Below are positions 53,301 through 61,192 of a stretch of 64,000 bases of DNA, one piece after another. The DNA is from an uncultured Pedobacter sp. (GTDB lineage Bacteria > Bacteroidota > Bacteroidia > Sphingobacteriales > Sphingobacteriaceae): assembly GCA_938008555.1 (NCBI GenBank), contig CALLKE010000028.1, forward strand, positions 1-64,000, read 5' to 3'. The notes beneath the pieces are model-generated. The model ran no database searches. It worked only from the letters and a program-made list of their open reading frames with translations, and was not told the DNA's origin. The position numbers were made by a program, and so were the translations under genes. Position 1 is the stretch's first letter; the number at the start of each line of letters is the position of its first letter.

Positions 53301-53402
53301 TGGGATAACCACTGGATTTGCTTTTTCAATATTTTGCGGAAGTCGTTGAGCATCGGCTAAACTGTTTTTCCAGTATTTGAGCCATTGATGAGGGTGTTGC
53401 AT
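50400..53402 (-). CDS. large SF1 (UPF1-like) DNA/RNA helicase
   Basis: A 1000-residue helicase with the SF1 motifs: Walker A GPPGTGKTTLLQ near residue 309, Walker B as LIVDESGQVSPEFG near 680, GDIKQIEPVW, then motif V GTVHALQGTEKEIVLFSS near 915 and VI VAVSRAKESFIIIGN near 960. A 330-residue insertion separates the ATP-binding motifs, with helical content (KQIKAIEKEL). ATG at 53402 (MQHPHQWLKYWKN) gives a good start; an in-frame ATG at 53453 is possible. I see no nuclease motif. Relatives are called AAA-domain or DNA2-like helicases; role in repair or RNA turnover is unknown. Confidence 0.85.
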   Translation of the reverse strand: MQHPHQWLKYWKNSLADAQRLPQNIEKANPVVIPMEGLLYLVAGSIPTFIIEPLFVSEEKKMNKERGITQPSDKRWKHIDRLDIYIALFTLNPKPEYLQFAKEKKSINPFWVPAVINRNGELSVHENFFPFVPREFLDPMEDGPHDFIFSSVDQIDQAAAYQLAKFVDWKAYWQYIASIFYIITGMTLDDYQEEDYFVKIELTIVAQGDKVSASARIIALYEHLLNDSNIPPLLKRFISLDPPKTKLPMEVDRYLDFHSKHMGQMGSSFPLSISQRKSLYSFLDTPDHTVLAINGPPGTGKTTLLQSVVANALVRAAIDGKDAPVILACSANNQAVTNINESFSNTSSNLQELDGRWLPNFSGYATFLPASAKKEDELKSINYRKLDGGGTFEALEEPKYIFKAISYFLSKGNAYLRKKYSSVDEVVSALQQQIKAIEKELEQGTRIWKQLRSKKDHLLQLLDKSSFEMCGESELDNPQFWSCFKLQLEEIERKVGLYFNKESFFRKLFCLLKISSSVKKRELAIRSFFRESFIRIEQIDFSSKIKFLEFLASVTHDVNEWNKTFIRWQKWKTTNQIKANPVDTEEAMWDIEYLKLQDGKSEASYFYDEIDVKHRHQAFQLAVHYWEGRWLQAMLANQDKKFRKTVPEDQEALWRIRAMLTPCFVSTFYMAPKFFCYGMKTGSVEGSIWHNPPLLNFIDLLIVDESGQVSPEFGVAIFALAKKAIVVGDIKQIEPVWNIVPKIDGGNLNKAGILDIEDEATRTFFDEKGFLASSGSIMKMAQNASYLADPKNKTEERGMILIEHRRCNDEIIQYCNDLAYQNMLKPMKGNAKVGQPFPSMLLVHVEGHSQIVNKDRTNIHEAQFIASWLLENKHKIETHYSKEIEDLVGVITPFIAQKKLLIWQLKQAGFKVSRMKIGTVHALQGTEKEIVLFSSVYGDGDVGTMFFDKYNKPNMLNVAVSRAKESFIIIGNERIFNEKSRTPSGLLKKYLQTSSEECLV

Positions 53403-53461
53403 AGATGATATTTTAAGATGTAAAATGTAGACATACTCCGAAAGATGGTTCATCAGAGTTT

Positions 53462-54409
53462 TTATTTATTCCACAAGTGTACGCTCATTTTTTCTAGTTT
53501 ATCTGCTAATACTTCAGAAATTTTTCGATAAGATTCGAACGTCCAACCTGCTACATGTGGACTTAACAACACATGTTCATTTTTAATTAATTCACTATAC
53601 CAATTTGTCTGAGACAGTGCAGGAAAGCCTTCTACTTCTAAAACGTCTAAACCCGCACCCAAAATTTTTCCCGTTTGAATAGCATTCAATACCGATGTAG
53701 TATTTACAATTTCTCCACGGGCAGTGCTCAACAAAAAAATAGGCTTTTTAAAGTGAAACAGATATTCATCATTTACCAGTTGCCGTGTTTCTCGTGTTAA
53801 TGGAATATGTAGGCTCAAAACATCTGCGTGTTTGACAACCTGTTCCATACTTACTTCTTTTACATAGGATGAACTAAATCCCGTTTGATATTTATCATAA
53901 GCGATTACTTCAACATCAAAGCCAGACAGTTTTTTAGCAAAATGTTGACCTGTATTTCCGTAACCAATAATAGCTACTGTCTTGCCTCGTAACTCCCAAC
54001 CACGATTAGCTTCTCGATTCCAAATACCCTGGCGAACCTCGTAATCAGCTCTTCTAAAATTATTCATCAGCGCAAGCAGCATTCCAACCGCATGCTCAGC
54101 AACAGCATCTCGATTACCTTCGGGAGCATTGACGCAAACAATTTTTTTCGATTGTGCATACAACTCATCAATATTATCCATACCTGCTCCTGCACGGGCA
54201 ATAAATTTTAGTTTAGCCGCAGCATCTATAAACTGTTGATCCACTCGAAATTTAGTTCGAATAGCGAGTCCATCATAATCAGCAATGACTGCTAAAGCTT
54301 CTTCCTTCGTGAAAAGTGGCCGATCATCACACTGATATCCCATCATTTCAGCTCGCTCTTTGAATATGGGATGTAGATCATCTACAATCAATATTTTTCT
54401 ATTGCTCAT
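53462..54409 (-). CDS. NAD-dependent D-2-hydroxyacid dehydrogenase
   Basis: 315-residue D-isomer-specific 2-hydroxyacid dehydrogenase. GYGNTGQHFAKKL binds NAD; the catalytic set is Arg in STARGEIVN, Glu in GLDVLEVEG and His in LSPHVAGWT. The length and lack of an ACT domain exclude a classical long SerA; it could be a short 3-phosphoglycerate dehydrogenase, as often labelled in Bacteroidota, or a glyoxylate/hydroxypyruvate reductase. Stop of rsmA overlaps the start by four bases. Confidence 0.85.
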   Translation of the reverse strand: MSNRKILIVDDLHPIFKERAEMMGYQCDDRPLFTKEEALAVIADYDGLAIRTKFRVDQQFIDAAAKLKFIARAGAGMDNIDELYAQSKKIVCVNAPEGNRDAVAEHAVGMLLALMNNFRRADYEVRQGIWNREANRGWELRGKTVAIIGYGNTGQHFAKKLSGFDVEVIAYDKYQTGFSSSYVKEVSMEQVVKHADVLSLHIPLTRETRQLVNDEYLFHFKKPIFLLSTARGEIVNTTSVLNAIQTGKILGAGLDVLEVEGFPALSQTNWYSELIKNEHVLLSPHVAGWTFESYRKISEVLADKLEKMSVHLWNK

Positions 54410-55185
54410 CTTGATGCATGAATAATATTAGTCAGCTCTACAAAATCGGCTACACTCAAACGCTCAGCGCGAAGTTCAAGCATGGGTTCATCTTTTAAAA
54501 CATCTTTATTAATCAGAGCCGAGAGTGCATTACGAAGCGTCTTCCTACGTTGATTAAAGCCAGCTTTCACCACCTGCCAAAAAAGTCTTTCATCACAATC
54601 TAGTTGTTGCACATTATTTCGCGTCAAGCGAATGACAGCCGAAAGCACTTTAGGCGGAGGATTAAAAACACCTGCTTTCACTGTAAAAAGATATTCAACT
54701 TGATAATAAGCCTGCAAAAAAACGCTCAAAATTCCATATTCCTTACTTCCTGGTTTTTCGACGCAGCGCTCTGCTACTTCTTTTTGAAACATGCCAACCA
54801 CCTCCATTACCTGATCGCGATGCGCTAAAATTTTAAATAATATTTGAGATGATATGTTGTACGGGAAATTGCCAATGATACCCAAATGACCTGGAAATTT
54901 TTCCTTGAAATTGAGCTCTAAAAAATCACCATGAATCAATCGATCACCTAGCTGTGGATATTTTTTTTGAAGGTAGTTAAACGATTCTCCATCCAAGTCA
55001 ATCAAATGTGTTTGATAATTTGGCTTTTGAAGCAAATATTCTGAAAGAATACCCATACCTGGACCTACTTCCAATACTTGTTTATATTGATCAGCAAGTT
55101 TTAGACTGTTTACAATCTTTTCTGCAATATTTTTATCAGTTAAAAAATGCTGCCCAAGATGTTTTTTGGCTTTTACGAAACTCAT
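54406..55185 (-). CDS. rsmA: 16S rRNA (adenine1518/1519-N6) dimethyltransferase
   Basis: Dimethylates the two adenines of helix 45 in 16S rRNA. The 259 residues have KKHLGQHFLTDKNIA, SAM-binding EVGPGMGILSEYLL and the catalytic NFPYNISSQ. The C-terminal head includes NQRRKTLRNAL. Head gene of a minus-strand run with the dehydrogenase and helicase; its start is 18 bases from a -7 box. Confidence 0.97.
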   Translation of the reverse strand: MSFVKAKKHLGQHFLTDKNIAEKIVNSLKLADQYKQVLEVGPGMGILSEYLLQKPNYQTHLIDLDGESFNYLQKKYPQLGDRLIHGDFLELNFKEKFPGHLGIIGNFPYNISSQILFKILAHRDQVMEVVGMFQKEVAERCVEKPGSKEYGILSVFLQAYYQVEYLFTVKAGVFNPPPKVLSAVIRLTRNNVQQLDCDERLFWQVVKAGFNQRRKTLRNALSALINKDVLKDEPMLELRAERLSVADFVELTNIIHASR

Positions 55186-55203
55186 TATCGATTAAATTGG
55201 CAA

Positions 55204-55211
55204 CAAAAATA
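55204..55211 (-). promoter_or_regulatory. promoter -7 box (TATTTTTG) for rsmA
   Basis: Minus-strand TAnnTTTG 18 bases upstream of the rsmA ATG. Confidence 0.45.
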
Positions 55212-55279
55212 GGTATTGCGTTTTAGTATTTGGCATAACAGAAACATCTGCCCAATACCAAATAATCGGCATGAAACAT

Positions 55280-55287
55280 TAGATTTG
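55280..55287 (+). promoter_or_regulatory. promoter -7 box (TAGATTTG) for scoA
   Basis: Plus-strand TAnnTTTG 20 bases before the scoA ATG at 55308. Confidence 0.45.
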
Positions 55288-55307
55288 CGTTCCCAAAAGG
55301 CATTAAA

Positions 55308-56009
55308 ATGATTAACAAAGTAGTATCAAACGCAGATGAGGCGATCAAAGATATTCAGGATGGGATGACTTTGATGCTAGGAGGATTTGGCCTTTGTGGC
55401 ATTCCCGAAAATTGCATCGCAGCACTCATCAAAAAAGGTGTTAAACAACTTACTTGCATTTCTAACAATGCGGGTGTAGATGATTTTGGTATCGGTTTGA
55501 TGCTAAAGACACGCCAAGTAAAAAAAATGATTTCATCCTATGTTGGTGAAAATGCGGAGTTCGAAAGGCAGCTTCTCAATGGCGAGCTAGAAGTCGAATT
55601 AATCCCACAGGGAACACTAGCTACACGCTGCATGGCTGCTGGTTATGGCATGCCAGCTATTTTTACTCCAGCGGGAGTAGGTACAGAAATAGCTGAAGGC
55701 AAAGAGACACGAAACTTTCATGGAAAAGATTATTTATTAGAGATGGCTTTTGATGCTGACTTTGCTATTGTCAAAGCCTGGAAGGGAGATACTGCCGGAA
55801 ATCTAATCTATCATTCGACAGCCCGAAACTTCAATCCTGCAATGGCCATGGCAGGCAAAATCACCATTGCTGAGGTAGAAAATCTTGTTGAAGCAGGGGA
55901 TTTAGATCCTGACCAAATTCACACACCCGGTATTTATGTACATCGCATTTTTCAGGGTGCACGTTATGAAAAACGAATTGAGAATCGAACAGTTAGAACA
56001 CATAAATAA
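55308..56009 (+). CDS. scoA: 3-oxoacid CoA-transferase, subunit A
   Basis: Alpha subunit of succinyl-CoA:3-ketoacid CoA-transferase, which activates acetoacetate. The 233 residues start with SNADEAIKDI and carry MLGGFGLCGIPE near residue 24, SNNAGVDDFG and GTLATRCMAAGYGMPA near 105. The GTEIAEGKETR and DFAIVKAWKGDTAGN blocks are typical. Five bases before scoB; together they form the heterotetramer for ketone body use or lipid breakdown. Confidence 0.95.
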   Translation: MINKVVSNADEAIKDIQDGMTLMLGGFGLCGIPENCIAALIKKGVKQLTCISNNAGVDDFGIGLMLKTRQVKKMISSYVGENAEFERQLLNGELEVELIPQGTLATRCMAAGYGMPAIFTPAGVGTEIAEGKETRNFHGKDYLLEMAFDADFAIVKAWKGDTAGNLIYHSTARNFNPAMAMAGKITIAEVENLVEAGDLDPDQIHTPGIYVHRIFQGARYEKRIENRTVRTHK

Positions 56010-56014
56010 AGATC

Positions 56015-56671
56015 ATGCTAGATAAAGACGGAATTGCAAAACGAATTGCTAAAGAGATCCAGGATGGGTACTATGTCAATCTAGGCATTGGTATTCCCAC
56101 CTTGGTAGCAAACTATATTCCAGATGGAATACAGGTAGTTTTACAGTCTGAGAATGGTTTATTAGGCATGGGACCCTTCCCTTTTGAGGGCGAAGAAAGC
56201 CCTGATTTAATTAATGCCGGCAAGCAAACCATTACTACTCTACCGGGATCATCCATATTCGATTCGGCAGAAAGTTTCGGCATGATTCGAGCTCAAAAAG
56301 TAGATCTCACTATTTTAGGGGCCATGGAGGTATCCGAGAATGGTGACATTGCTAATTGGAAAATACCTGGCAAGATGGTTAAAGGAATGGGTGGAGCAAT
56401 GGATTTAGTTGCATCTGCAAAAAATATCATCGTTGCCATGCAACACGTTAACAAAGCTGGTGAAAGTAAGTTATTACCTACTTGTACTTTACCCTTAACA
56501 GGTGTTCGATGCGTCAAAAAAATTGTTACTGAATTAGGTGTATTTGAAATACATCCACTCGGTGGCTTCAAATTACTCGAACGTGCTCCTGGTATTTCTG
56601 TTGATCAAATTAAAAATGCAACTGCCGGAAAATTGATTATAGATTCAGACATTCCTGAAATGGCCGTTTAA
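56015..56671 (+). CDS. scoB: 3-oxoacid CoA-transferase, subunit B
   Basis: Beta subunit with the catalytic Glu in QSENGLLGMGPFP near residue 47. NLGIGIPTLVANY near 23 is the CoA-binding start. Full length at 218 residues. Its stop overlaps the 3' end of the first uridine kinase gene on the other strand by four bases. Confidence 0.95.
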   Translation: MLDKDGIAKRIAKEIQDGYYVNLGIGIPTLVANYIPDGIQVVLQSENGLLGMGPFPFEGEESPDLINAGKQTITTLPGSSIFDSAESFGMIRAQKVDLTILGAMEVSENGDIANWKIPGKMVKGMGGAMDLVASAKNIIVAMQHVNKAGESKLLPTCTLPLTGVRCVKKIVTELGVFEIHPLGGFKLLERAPGISVDQIKNATAGKLIIDSDIPEMAV

Positions 56672-57306
56672 GAGATAATACCCAAGATTTCTTTTTTCAA
56701 ATCTTTTGAGATTTCTTCCGTGATTCGTAAAATATCATCTGCAAAATTAGTGCTGTTGGGGACAATTTTATCTACAATACTTTTATGCGGAAGTAAGTAA
56801 GTCTTGTAGGAAGGTAAAACATGGTTAACCCATTTATACATCACATCATCGAATGTATAGTTTCGCTCTTCTATATCTCGTTTGATCCGTCTTTGCAAAG
56901 CAACCTCTTCATCTGCATCGATGAAAATTTTCATGTCAATTAGATCGGCTATCTTCTGAAAATGAAATATTAGAAGGCCTTCTACGATGATGATTGGTGC
57001 GGAATGAATTTTTAGTATTTTAGGCTCCCCAACATTAAAAGTGTACTCATTCTTATAAATAGTCTCGCCGTTTAATATTTTTTGGATATCAGCTGTAAAT
57101 TGTTGCTCATCAAAACTTGCTGGTATATCAAAATTATACCGTACATTTTCCTCGTGGGTTAAATCGCCCGAAGGAAGATAATAATCGTCTTGTGAGATTA
57201 AGCTAATGTCTTCTGGATTGAAGTGATTGAGAAATGATTTCAGAAAAAATGTCTTCCCAGAGCCGCTACCCCCAGAAATACCTATTAAAAATGGTTTTTT
57301 GCCCAT
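56668..57306 (-). CDS. uridine kinase family protein, copy 1
   Basis: Phosphorylates uridine (or cytidine) with ATP or GTP in pyrimidine salvage. The 212-residue P-loop protein has GGSGSGKTFFLKSF near residue 9, SQDDYYLP near 37, NFDIPASFDEQQF near 57 and the lid region ALQRRIKRDIEERNY near 135. It is about two-thirds identical by eye to the neighbouring copy 2, so they look like a tandem duplication. Here the active-site loop has DDYY rather than the usual DSYY. It is last in a LysM - kinase - kinase run on the minus strand. Confidence 0.82.
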   Translation of the reverse strand: MGKKPFLIGISGGSGSGKTFFLKSFLNHFNPEDISLISQDDYYLPSGDLTHEENVRYNFDIPASFDEQQFTADIQKILNGETIYKNEYTFNVGEPKILKIHSAPIIIVEGLLIFHFQKIADLIDMKIFIDADEEVALQRRIKRDIEERNYTFDDVMYKWVNHVLPSYKTYLLPHKSIVDKIVPNSTNFADDILRITEEISKDLKKEILGIIS

Positions 57307-57387
57307 TAGGAAATGTTAGATTGAATAAGATACTTTACTACTACCTTGTAAATAGTGTATATGCTGGTAGTTTCCAGAGATAAAAAT

Positions 57388-58035
57388 TTAGGAAATAAGT
57401 TCCAGGACACTTTTTTTCAAATCACGTGAAATTTCTTCAGTGATGAGTAAAATATCATCTGGAATATTCGTGTTGTTAATCACAATTCTATCTGCTGTTT
57501 CTCTATAAGGGCGCAAATATGTTTGGTAAGCGGGCAAAATATGATTAGTCCATTTATACATCACATTTTCAAGATCTAGCCCTCGCTCTTCTATATCTCG
57601 TTTGATTCGTCTTTGCAACGCAATATCTGCATCCGAATCAATGAATATTTTCATATCAAATAGCTCAGCCATCCTCTGAAAGTAGAGAACAAACAAACCC
57701 TCTACTACTACAATAGGTGCTGGTTTAATTTCTAATATCTTAGGTGGCTCTGCTCTACTAATATGATAGTGATATTCTTTCTTGTAGATTGTTTCTCCAT
57801 TTAATATTTTCTGAATATCATCCATGAACAGATCTTCGTCAATCCTTGATGGCACATCGAAATTATAGAGCTTATTTTGTTCTGCTGTTAATTCACCTGC
57901 AGGAAGGTAATAGTGATCCTGTGAGATCAAACAAATATCACTAGGGTTGAAGTGATGTAGAAAAGAATTTAGAAAAAAAGTTTTTCCTGAGCCACTGCCA
58001 CCAGAAACACCTATTAGATACGGTTTTTTATTCAT
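57388..58035 (-). CDS. uridine kinase family protein, copy 2
   Basis: Second kinase of the tandem pair, 215 residues with ATG at 58035 (MNKKPYLIG), which aligns with the start of copy 1; an in-frame ATG four codons upstream is less likely. GGSGSGKTFFLNSF, SQDHYYLP, VEGLFVLYFQ and the lid RRIKRDIEERG mirror copy 1. The active-site loop has DHYY instead of DDYY. It overlaps the end of the LysM gene by eight bases, so translation is probably coupled. Substrate preference may have split between the copies; that is inference. Confidence 0.82.
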   Translation of the reverse strand: MNKKPYLIGVSGGSGSGKTFFLNSFLHHFNPSDICLISQDHYYLPAGELTAEQNKLYNFDVPSRIDEDLFMDDIQKILNGETIYKKEYHYHISRAEPPKILEIKPAPIVVVEGLFVLYFQRMAELFDMKIFIDSDADIALQRRIKRDIEERGLDLENVMYKWTNHILPAYQTYLRPYRETADRIVINNTNIPDDILLITEEISRDLKKSVLELIS

Positions 58036-58918
58036 TTGGAACGCCATACATCAGGTTAACCTGAAATTTTTTATCTAAAGCTCCGACTAAATCAGCCACA
58101 GCTCTTGTTAATACAATAATAACATTTTTAGTAGACTCGCTTTCTGTGAATTTACCGACCACCTTTGCAAAGGTGCTCTTTTGAGTCATGGGGTTGGTAA
58201 TTTTGATGACAGTTCCGATAGGGGCAGTACGATGTAATGCGAGCATCTTAGAACCATCTAAGCTTTCGTCGCTGATACATAAAGCAACACCACGTTCTGT
58301 AGTTTCATGTAGCCCATACCTTACAGATGGATGCTTCAAACGATTTTTGGTACTATTTGCCCCAACACGATCATCTTCCTCATCAACTGTAGGTTGCTCA
58401 TCCACAGTCACACGATCTTGTGCTTGCACACGAACAGGCTCCACATTTTTTCGAGCATTTGGATTCGAGTTACTCCATACTTTGAGCAATTTTCCAATAG
58501 CTAGCTCATTGTTTTTAAGTTTATTAAGTTCTTTGATTTCATCGACGGTCATTCCAAACTTTCTTGCTACCGCATATAAAGTTTCTTTGGGTTTTACCAC
58601 GTAGCTCGTGATAATGGGTCCTTTTTTATTTTTAGCCGATACAGTCGAACGGGGTTTCTGCTCAAATGGGAGATCTGTTTGAACTTTCACTATAGCACCA
58701 ACTTTCAGCACACTTGTATGGTAAAAATCAGATATAGATCTTGCACTTACATCATATCTTCGAGCTATAGAATAGTATGTTTCATGTGCCTCTACTTTGT
58801 GTAAAATAGCTTTTTTGCCCTCCAAATTTTCAACACCGATTGAGTCTACAACAGTGGAGGCTAGCATATTTGAATAGACAAATAAAAAGCAAAATGATAA
58901 CAGCAGTCGTATCTGCAT
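58028..58918 (-). CDS. LysM domain exported protein
   Basis: A 296-residue secreted protein. The signal peptide ends around residue 20 (SNMLAS). Two LysM domains bind peptidoglycan: HKVEAHETYYSIARRYDVSARSI (about 41-82) and YVVKPKETLYAVARKFGMTV (about 106-150). A charged linker (about 155-195) leads to a C-terminal domain of about 100 residues, GLHETTERGVALCISDES to LMYGVPNE, with the look of an RlpA-like double-psi barrel, though the catalytic Asp cannot be confirmed. It is head gene of the operon with the two kinases. Confidence 0.8.
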   Translation of the reverse strand: MQIRLLLSFCFLFVYSNMLASTVVDSIGVENLEGKKAILHKVEAHETYYSIARRYDVSARSISDFYHTSVLKVGAIVKVQTDLPFEQKPRSTVSAKNKKGPIITSYVVKPKETLYAVARKFGMTVDEIKELNKLKNNELAIGKLLKVWSNSNPNARKNVEPVRVQAQDRVTVDEQPTVDEEDDRVGANSTKNRLKHPSVRYGLHETTERGVALCISDESLDGSKMLALHRTAPIGTVIKITNPMTQKSTFAKVVGKFTESESTKNVIIVLTRAVADLVGALDKKFQVNLMYGVPNE

Positions 58919-59070
58919 AAGCTATATTCTTACAAATTCAGCGCAATTATACTAAATAAGTACAACAGTTTGTGGATTGTTTTTTAAGTAAATAGCAATT
59001 TCATACTCATAACATGTGAATTTGTGAGTCATGATAAAGGATTATATCCTTCCGCCGCTACCCCAATTTA

Positions 59071-60048
59071 TTAGCCAAAAGGCAGAAATTTATCCAGATG
59101 ATTCTGCTGTAAAGTGGGGGCCATATTATTTAATGATTCGCCGTTTAAAATACGCTCGTATAATGCGATGTATTCTTTAGCTTTTTGTGTAAAATCAAAG
59201 TTGTGGATAACATACTCATGACATGCTTTTGGATCATACGTTGATTCTTTAATCTGTTCAATCAGTGCTTGCTTCGAAGCGGATAAAAACCCAACAGAAG
59301 ATGGCACTAACTCTGGCAATGAACCATAAGGTGTCCCAAATACCGGGCAACCAAAATATAAGCTTTCAATAATTGCTATCCCAAAGGGTTCGTGCCATAA
59401 TACTGGAAAAAGTAGACCTTTGGAATGTTTTAATACCTCATTCTTTCTTTCTCCACCCAACATTCCTAAAAAATGAACGTTCAAGTTAGGCGTAAACCGA
59501 AATCCCATTTTTAGATTAAGTCGGTAGCCTCCAATAACCATTAATTGCTCTCTACATTTAGTGGCAATATCAATAGCTCCTTTAACATTTTTCAATCGCC
59601 ATGCTGCTTTTGCTAAAAAATGCAGATATGTTCGTCGCTGATTTAAATCAGGTTTTCCATACTCATCAAAGTCAAGGCCATTGTGAACATATACTGAACT
59701 CCCATGTCTTTGAGCGTGATTTTGAGATACAAATACGCTGTTCAAAGGCAGCACTTCTCCATAAGGGACATTACCATGAATGGTATATAATACTGGCTTT
59801 GTAAAATTATCAGTCGTTATGGTATGCGAATGGATTAAATCTACATTCTCTGGAATTTGGCTTTGAATACTTTTAGTAGGATCAATAATAATCACGTTGG
59901 CAAAATGGCAATGCGAACCTTTTTTAACCAAAAATGTAACCCGATGTCCAGCTCTTACCAATGCCTTTCCAAGCCACCACATGATACGTTCTGTCCCACC
60001 ATATTTCGAAGCTGGAATAACAGTATTGCTAAAAATCAGGATATGCAT
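59071..60048 (-). CDS. family 4 glycosyltransferase
   Basis: GT-B glycosyltransferase of 325 residues. ATG at 60048 (MHILIFSNTVIPASKYGGTERI) fits the family and abuts folD (two bases from its stop); upstream in-frame codons lie in folD. The glycine-rich YGGTERIMWWLGKAL acceptor motif and the C-terminal donor motif FPVLWHEPFGIAIIESLYFGCPV (E-x7-E) are visible. An AviGT4-like glycosyltransferase of cell-surface sugar assembly is likely; the sugar is unknown. Confidence 0.85.
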   Translation of the reverse strand: MHILIFSNTVIPASKYGGTERIMWWLGKALVRAGHRVTFLVKKGSHCHFANVIIIDPTKSIQSQIPENVDLIHSHTITTDNFTKPVLYTIHGNVPYGEVLPLNSVFVSQNHAQRHGSSVYVHNGLDFDEYGKPDLNQRRTYLHFLAKAAWRLKNVKGAIDIATKCREQLMVIGGYRLNLKMGFRFTPNLNVHFLGMLGGERKNEVLKHSKGLLFPVLWHEPFGIAIIESLYFGCPVFGTPYGSLPELVPSSVGFLSASKQALIEQIKESTYDPKACHEYVIHNFDFTQKAKEYIALYERILNGESLNNMAPTLQQNHLDKFLPFG

Positions 60049-60049
60049 A

Positions 60050-60928
60050 TCAATAAATATTTTTTTTTGCCGCCGCGAGTGTGTTTTTAAGCAGTCCAAT
60101 AATAGTCATTAAGCCAACACCTCCGGGTACAGGTGTGATCCATGCACTTTTAGGTGCAACTTGATCAAAGTCAACATCTCCATAGAGTTTATAACCGGAT
60201 TTTGTTTCAGCAGATATTTCACGATTCATCCCCACATCAATAACAATGGCTCCTTCTTTAACCATATCAGCAGTAACAAAGTGTTTTTTTCCGACAGCGA
60301 CAATCAAAATATCAGCATCTGAGCTAAACTTTTTAATATCTGGAGTCTGACTGTGACAAATCGTAACCGTACAATTACCAGGATATGAATTTCGAGCCAT
60401 CAGCACACTCATGGGAGAACCCACAATATGACTACGACCAATTACTACACAATGTTTTCCAGCAGTGTCTATTTGATACTCTTTCAACATTAATAAAATA
60501 CCATATGGAGTGGCGGGAATGAAAGTGGGTAAATTAGACTGCATCCTCCCGAGATTGATTGGATGAAAACCGTCCACATCTTTTTCTGGAGCAATTTTCT
60601 CAATCACTTTACTTACAGTAATATGCTTCGGAAGCGGTAATTGTATCAATAGTCCATCTACCTCGGCATTATCGTTTATCTCCTCAATTTTCGCGAGTAG
60701 TTCAGTCTCTGTCACATTGGTTTCATATCGATAAAGGGTCGATTTAAAACCAACCTGCTCACAGCTTCGTATCTTATTCGCCACATATGTCTCGCTAGCT
60801 CCGTCTGTACCTACAAGAATAACGGCTAAATGAGGTTTTCTACCTATTTTTTGGAATACGTCACCTGCTTCCAATGTGATTTCCTGCTTTAACCTTTCCG
60901 ATACTTGTTTTCCGTCGAGTAGTTTCAT
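60050..60928 (-). CDS. folD: methylenetetrahydrofolate dehydrogenase/cyclohydrolase
   Basis: Bifunctional enzyme that interconverts 5,10-methylene- and 10-formyl-tetrahydrofolate. The 292 residues hold the catalytic Lys in YVANKIRSCEQVG near residue 54, the QLPLPKHI loop, KDVDGFHPINLGRM near 120 and the NAD(P)-binding VIGRSHIVGSP near 164. PVPGGVGLMTI near 267 closes it. It supplies the formyl donor for fmt at 28821. Co-transcribed with the glycosyltransferase gene. Confidence 0.97.
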   Translation of the reverse strand: MKLLDGKQVSERLKQEITLEAGDVFQKIGRKPHLAVILVGTDGASETYVANKIRSCEQVGFKSTLYRYETNVTETELLAKIEEINDNAEVDGLLIQLPLPKHITVSKVIEKIAPEKDVDGFHPINLGRMQSNLPTFIPATPYGILLMLKEYQIDTAGKHCVVIGRSHIVGSPMSVLMARNSYPGNCTVTICHSQTPDIKKFSSDADILIVAVGKKHFVTADMVKEGAIVIDVGMNREISAETKSGYKLYGDVDFDQVAPKSAWITPVPGGVGLMTIIGLLKNTLAAAKKNIY

Positions 60929-61192
60929 TCGTCAATTATTTTGATCTTTTGGTAATGGCTCGCGACAAGATGAAAAATGTCAATCTTAAAGAAGATTTTA
61001 CAGTAAGCAATCATTCCCTTTATTTGAATATCTCCTAATCCTACAAAATTCATTTTACAAACCTTACATAGCTTATGTGTGCGTTAGTTATACTCAGTGC
61101 TCTTATGATGGGCGCAAACTTCTGCCTTAATCATGAGACTTGCAAACAAAGATGAAACTTAAAATTGGATCAAAAATCCTATTTTAGCAGCA

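Noticed and set aside
50400..53402. Helicase as a phage-defence gene
   Set aside because: No defence partner genes around it; it is packed with rsmA, a dehydrogenase and murQ.
58188..58604. 138-codon plus frame opposite the LysM gene
   Set aside because: Ser-rich shadow of the LysM coding sequence; the LysM motifs lie on the other strand.
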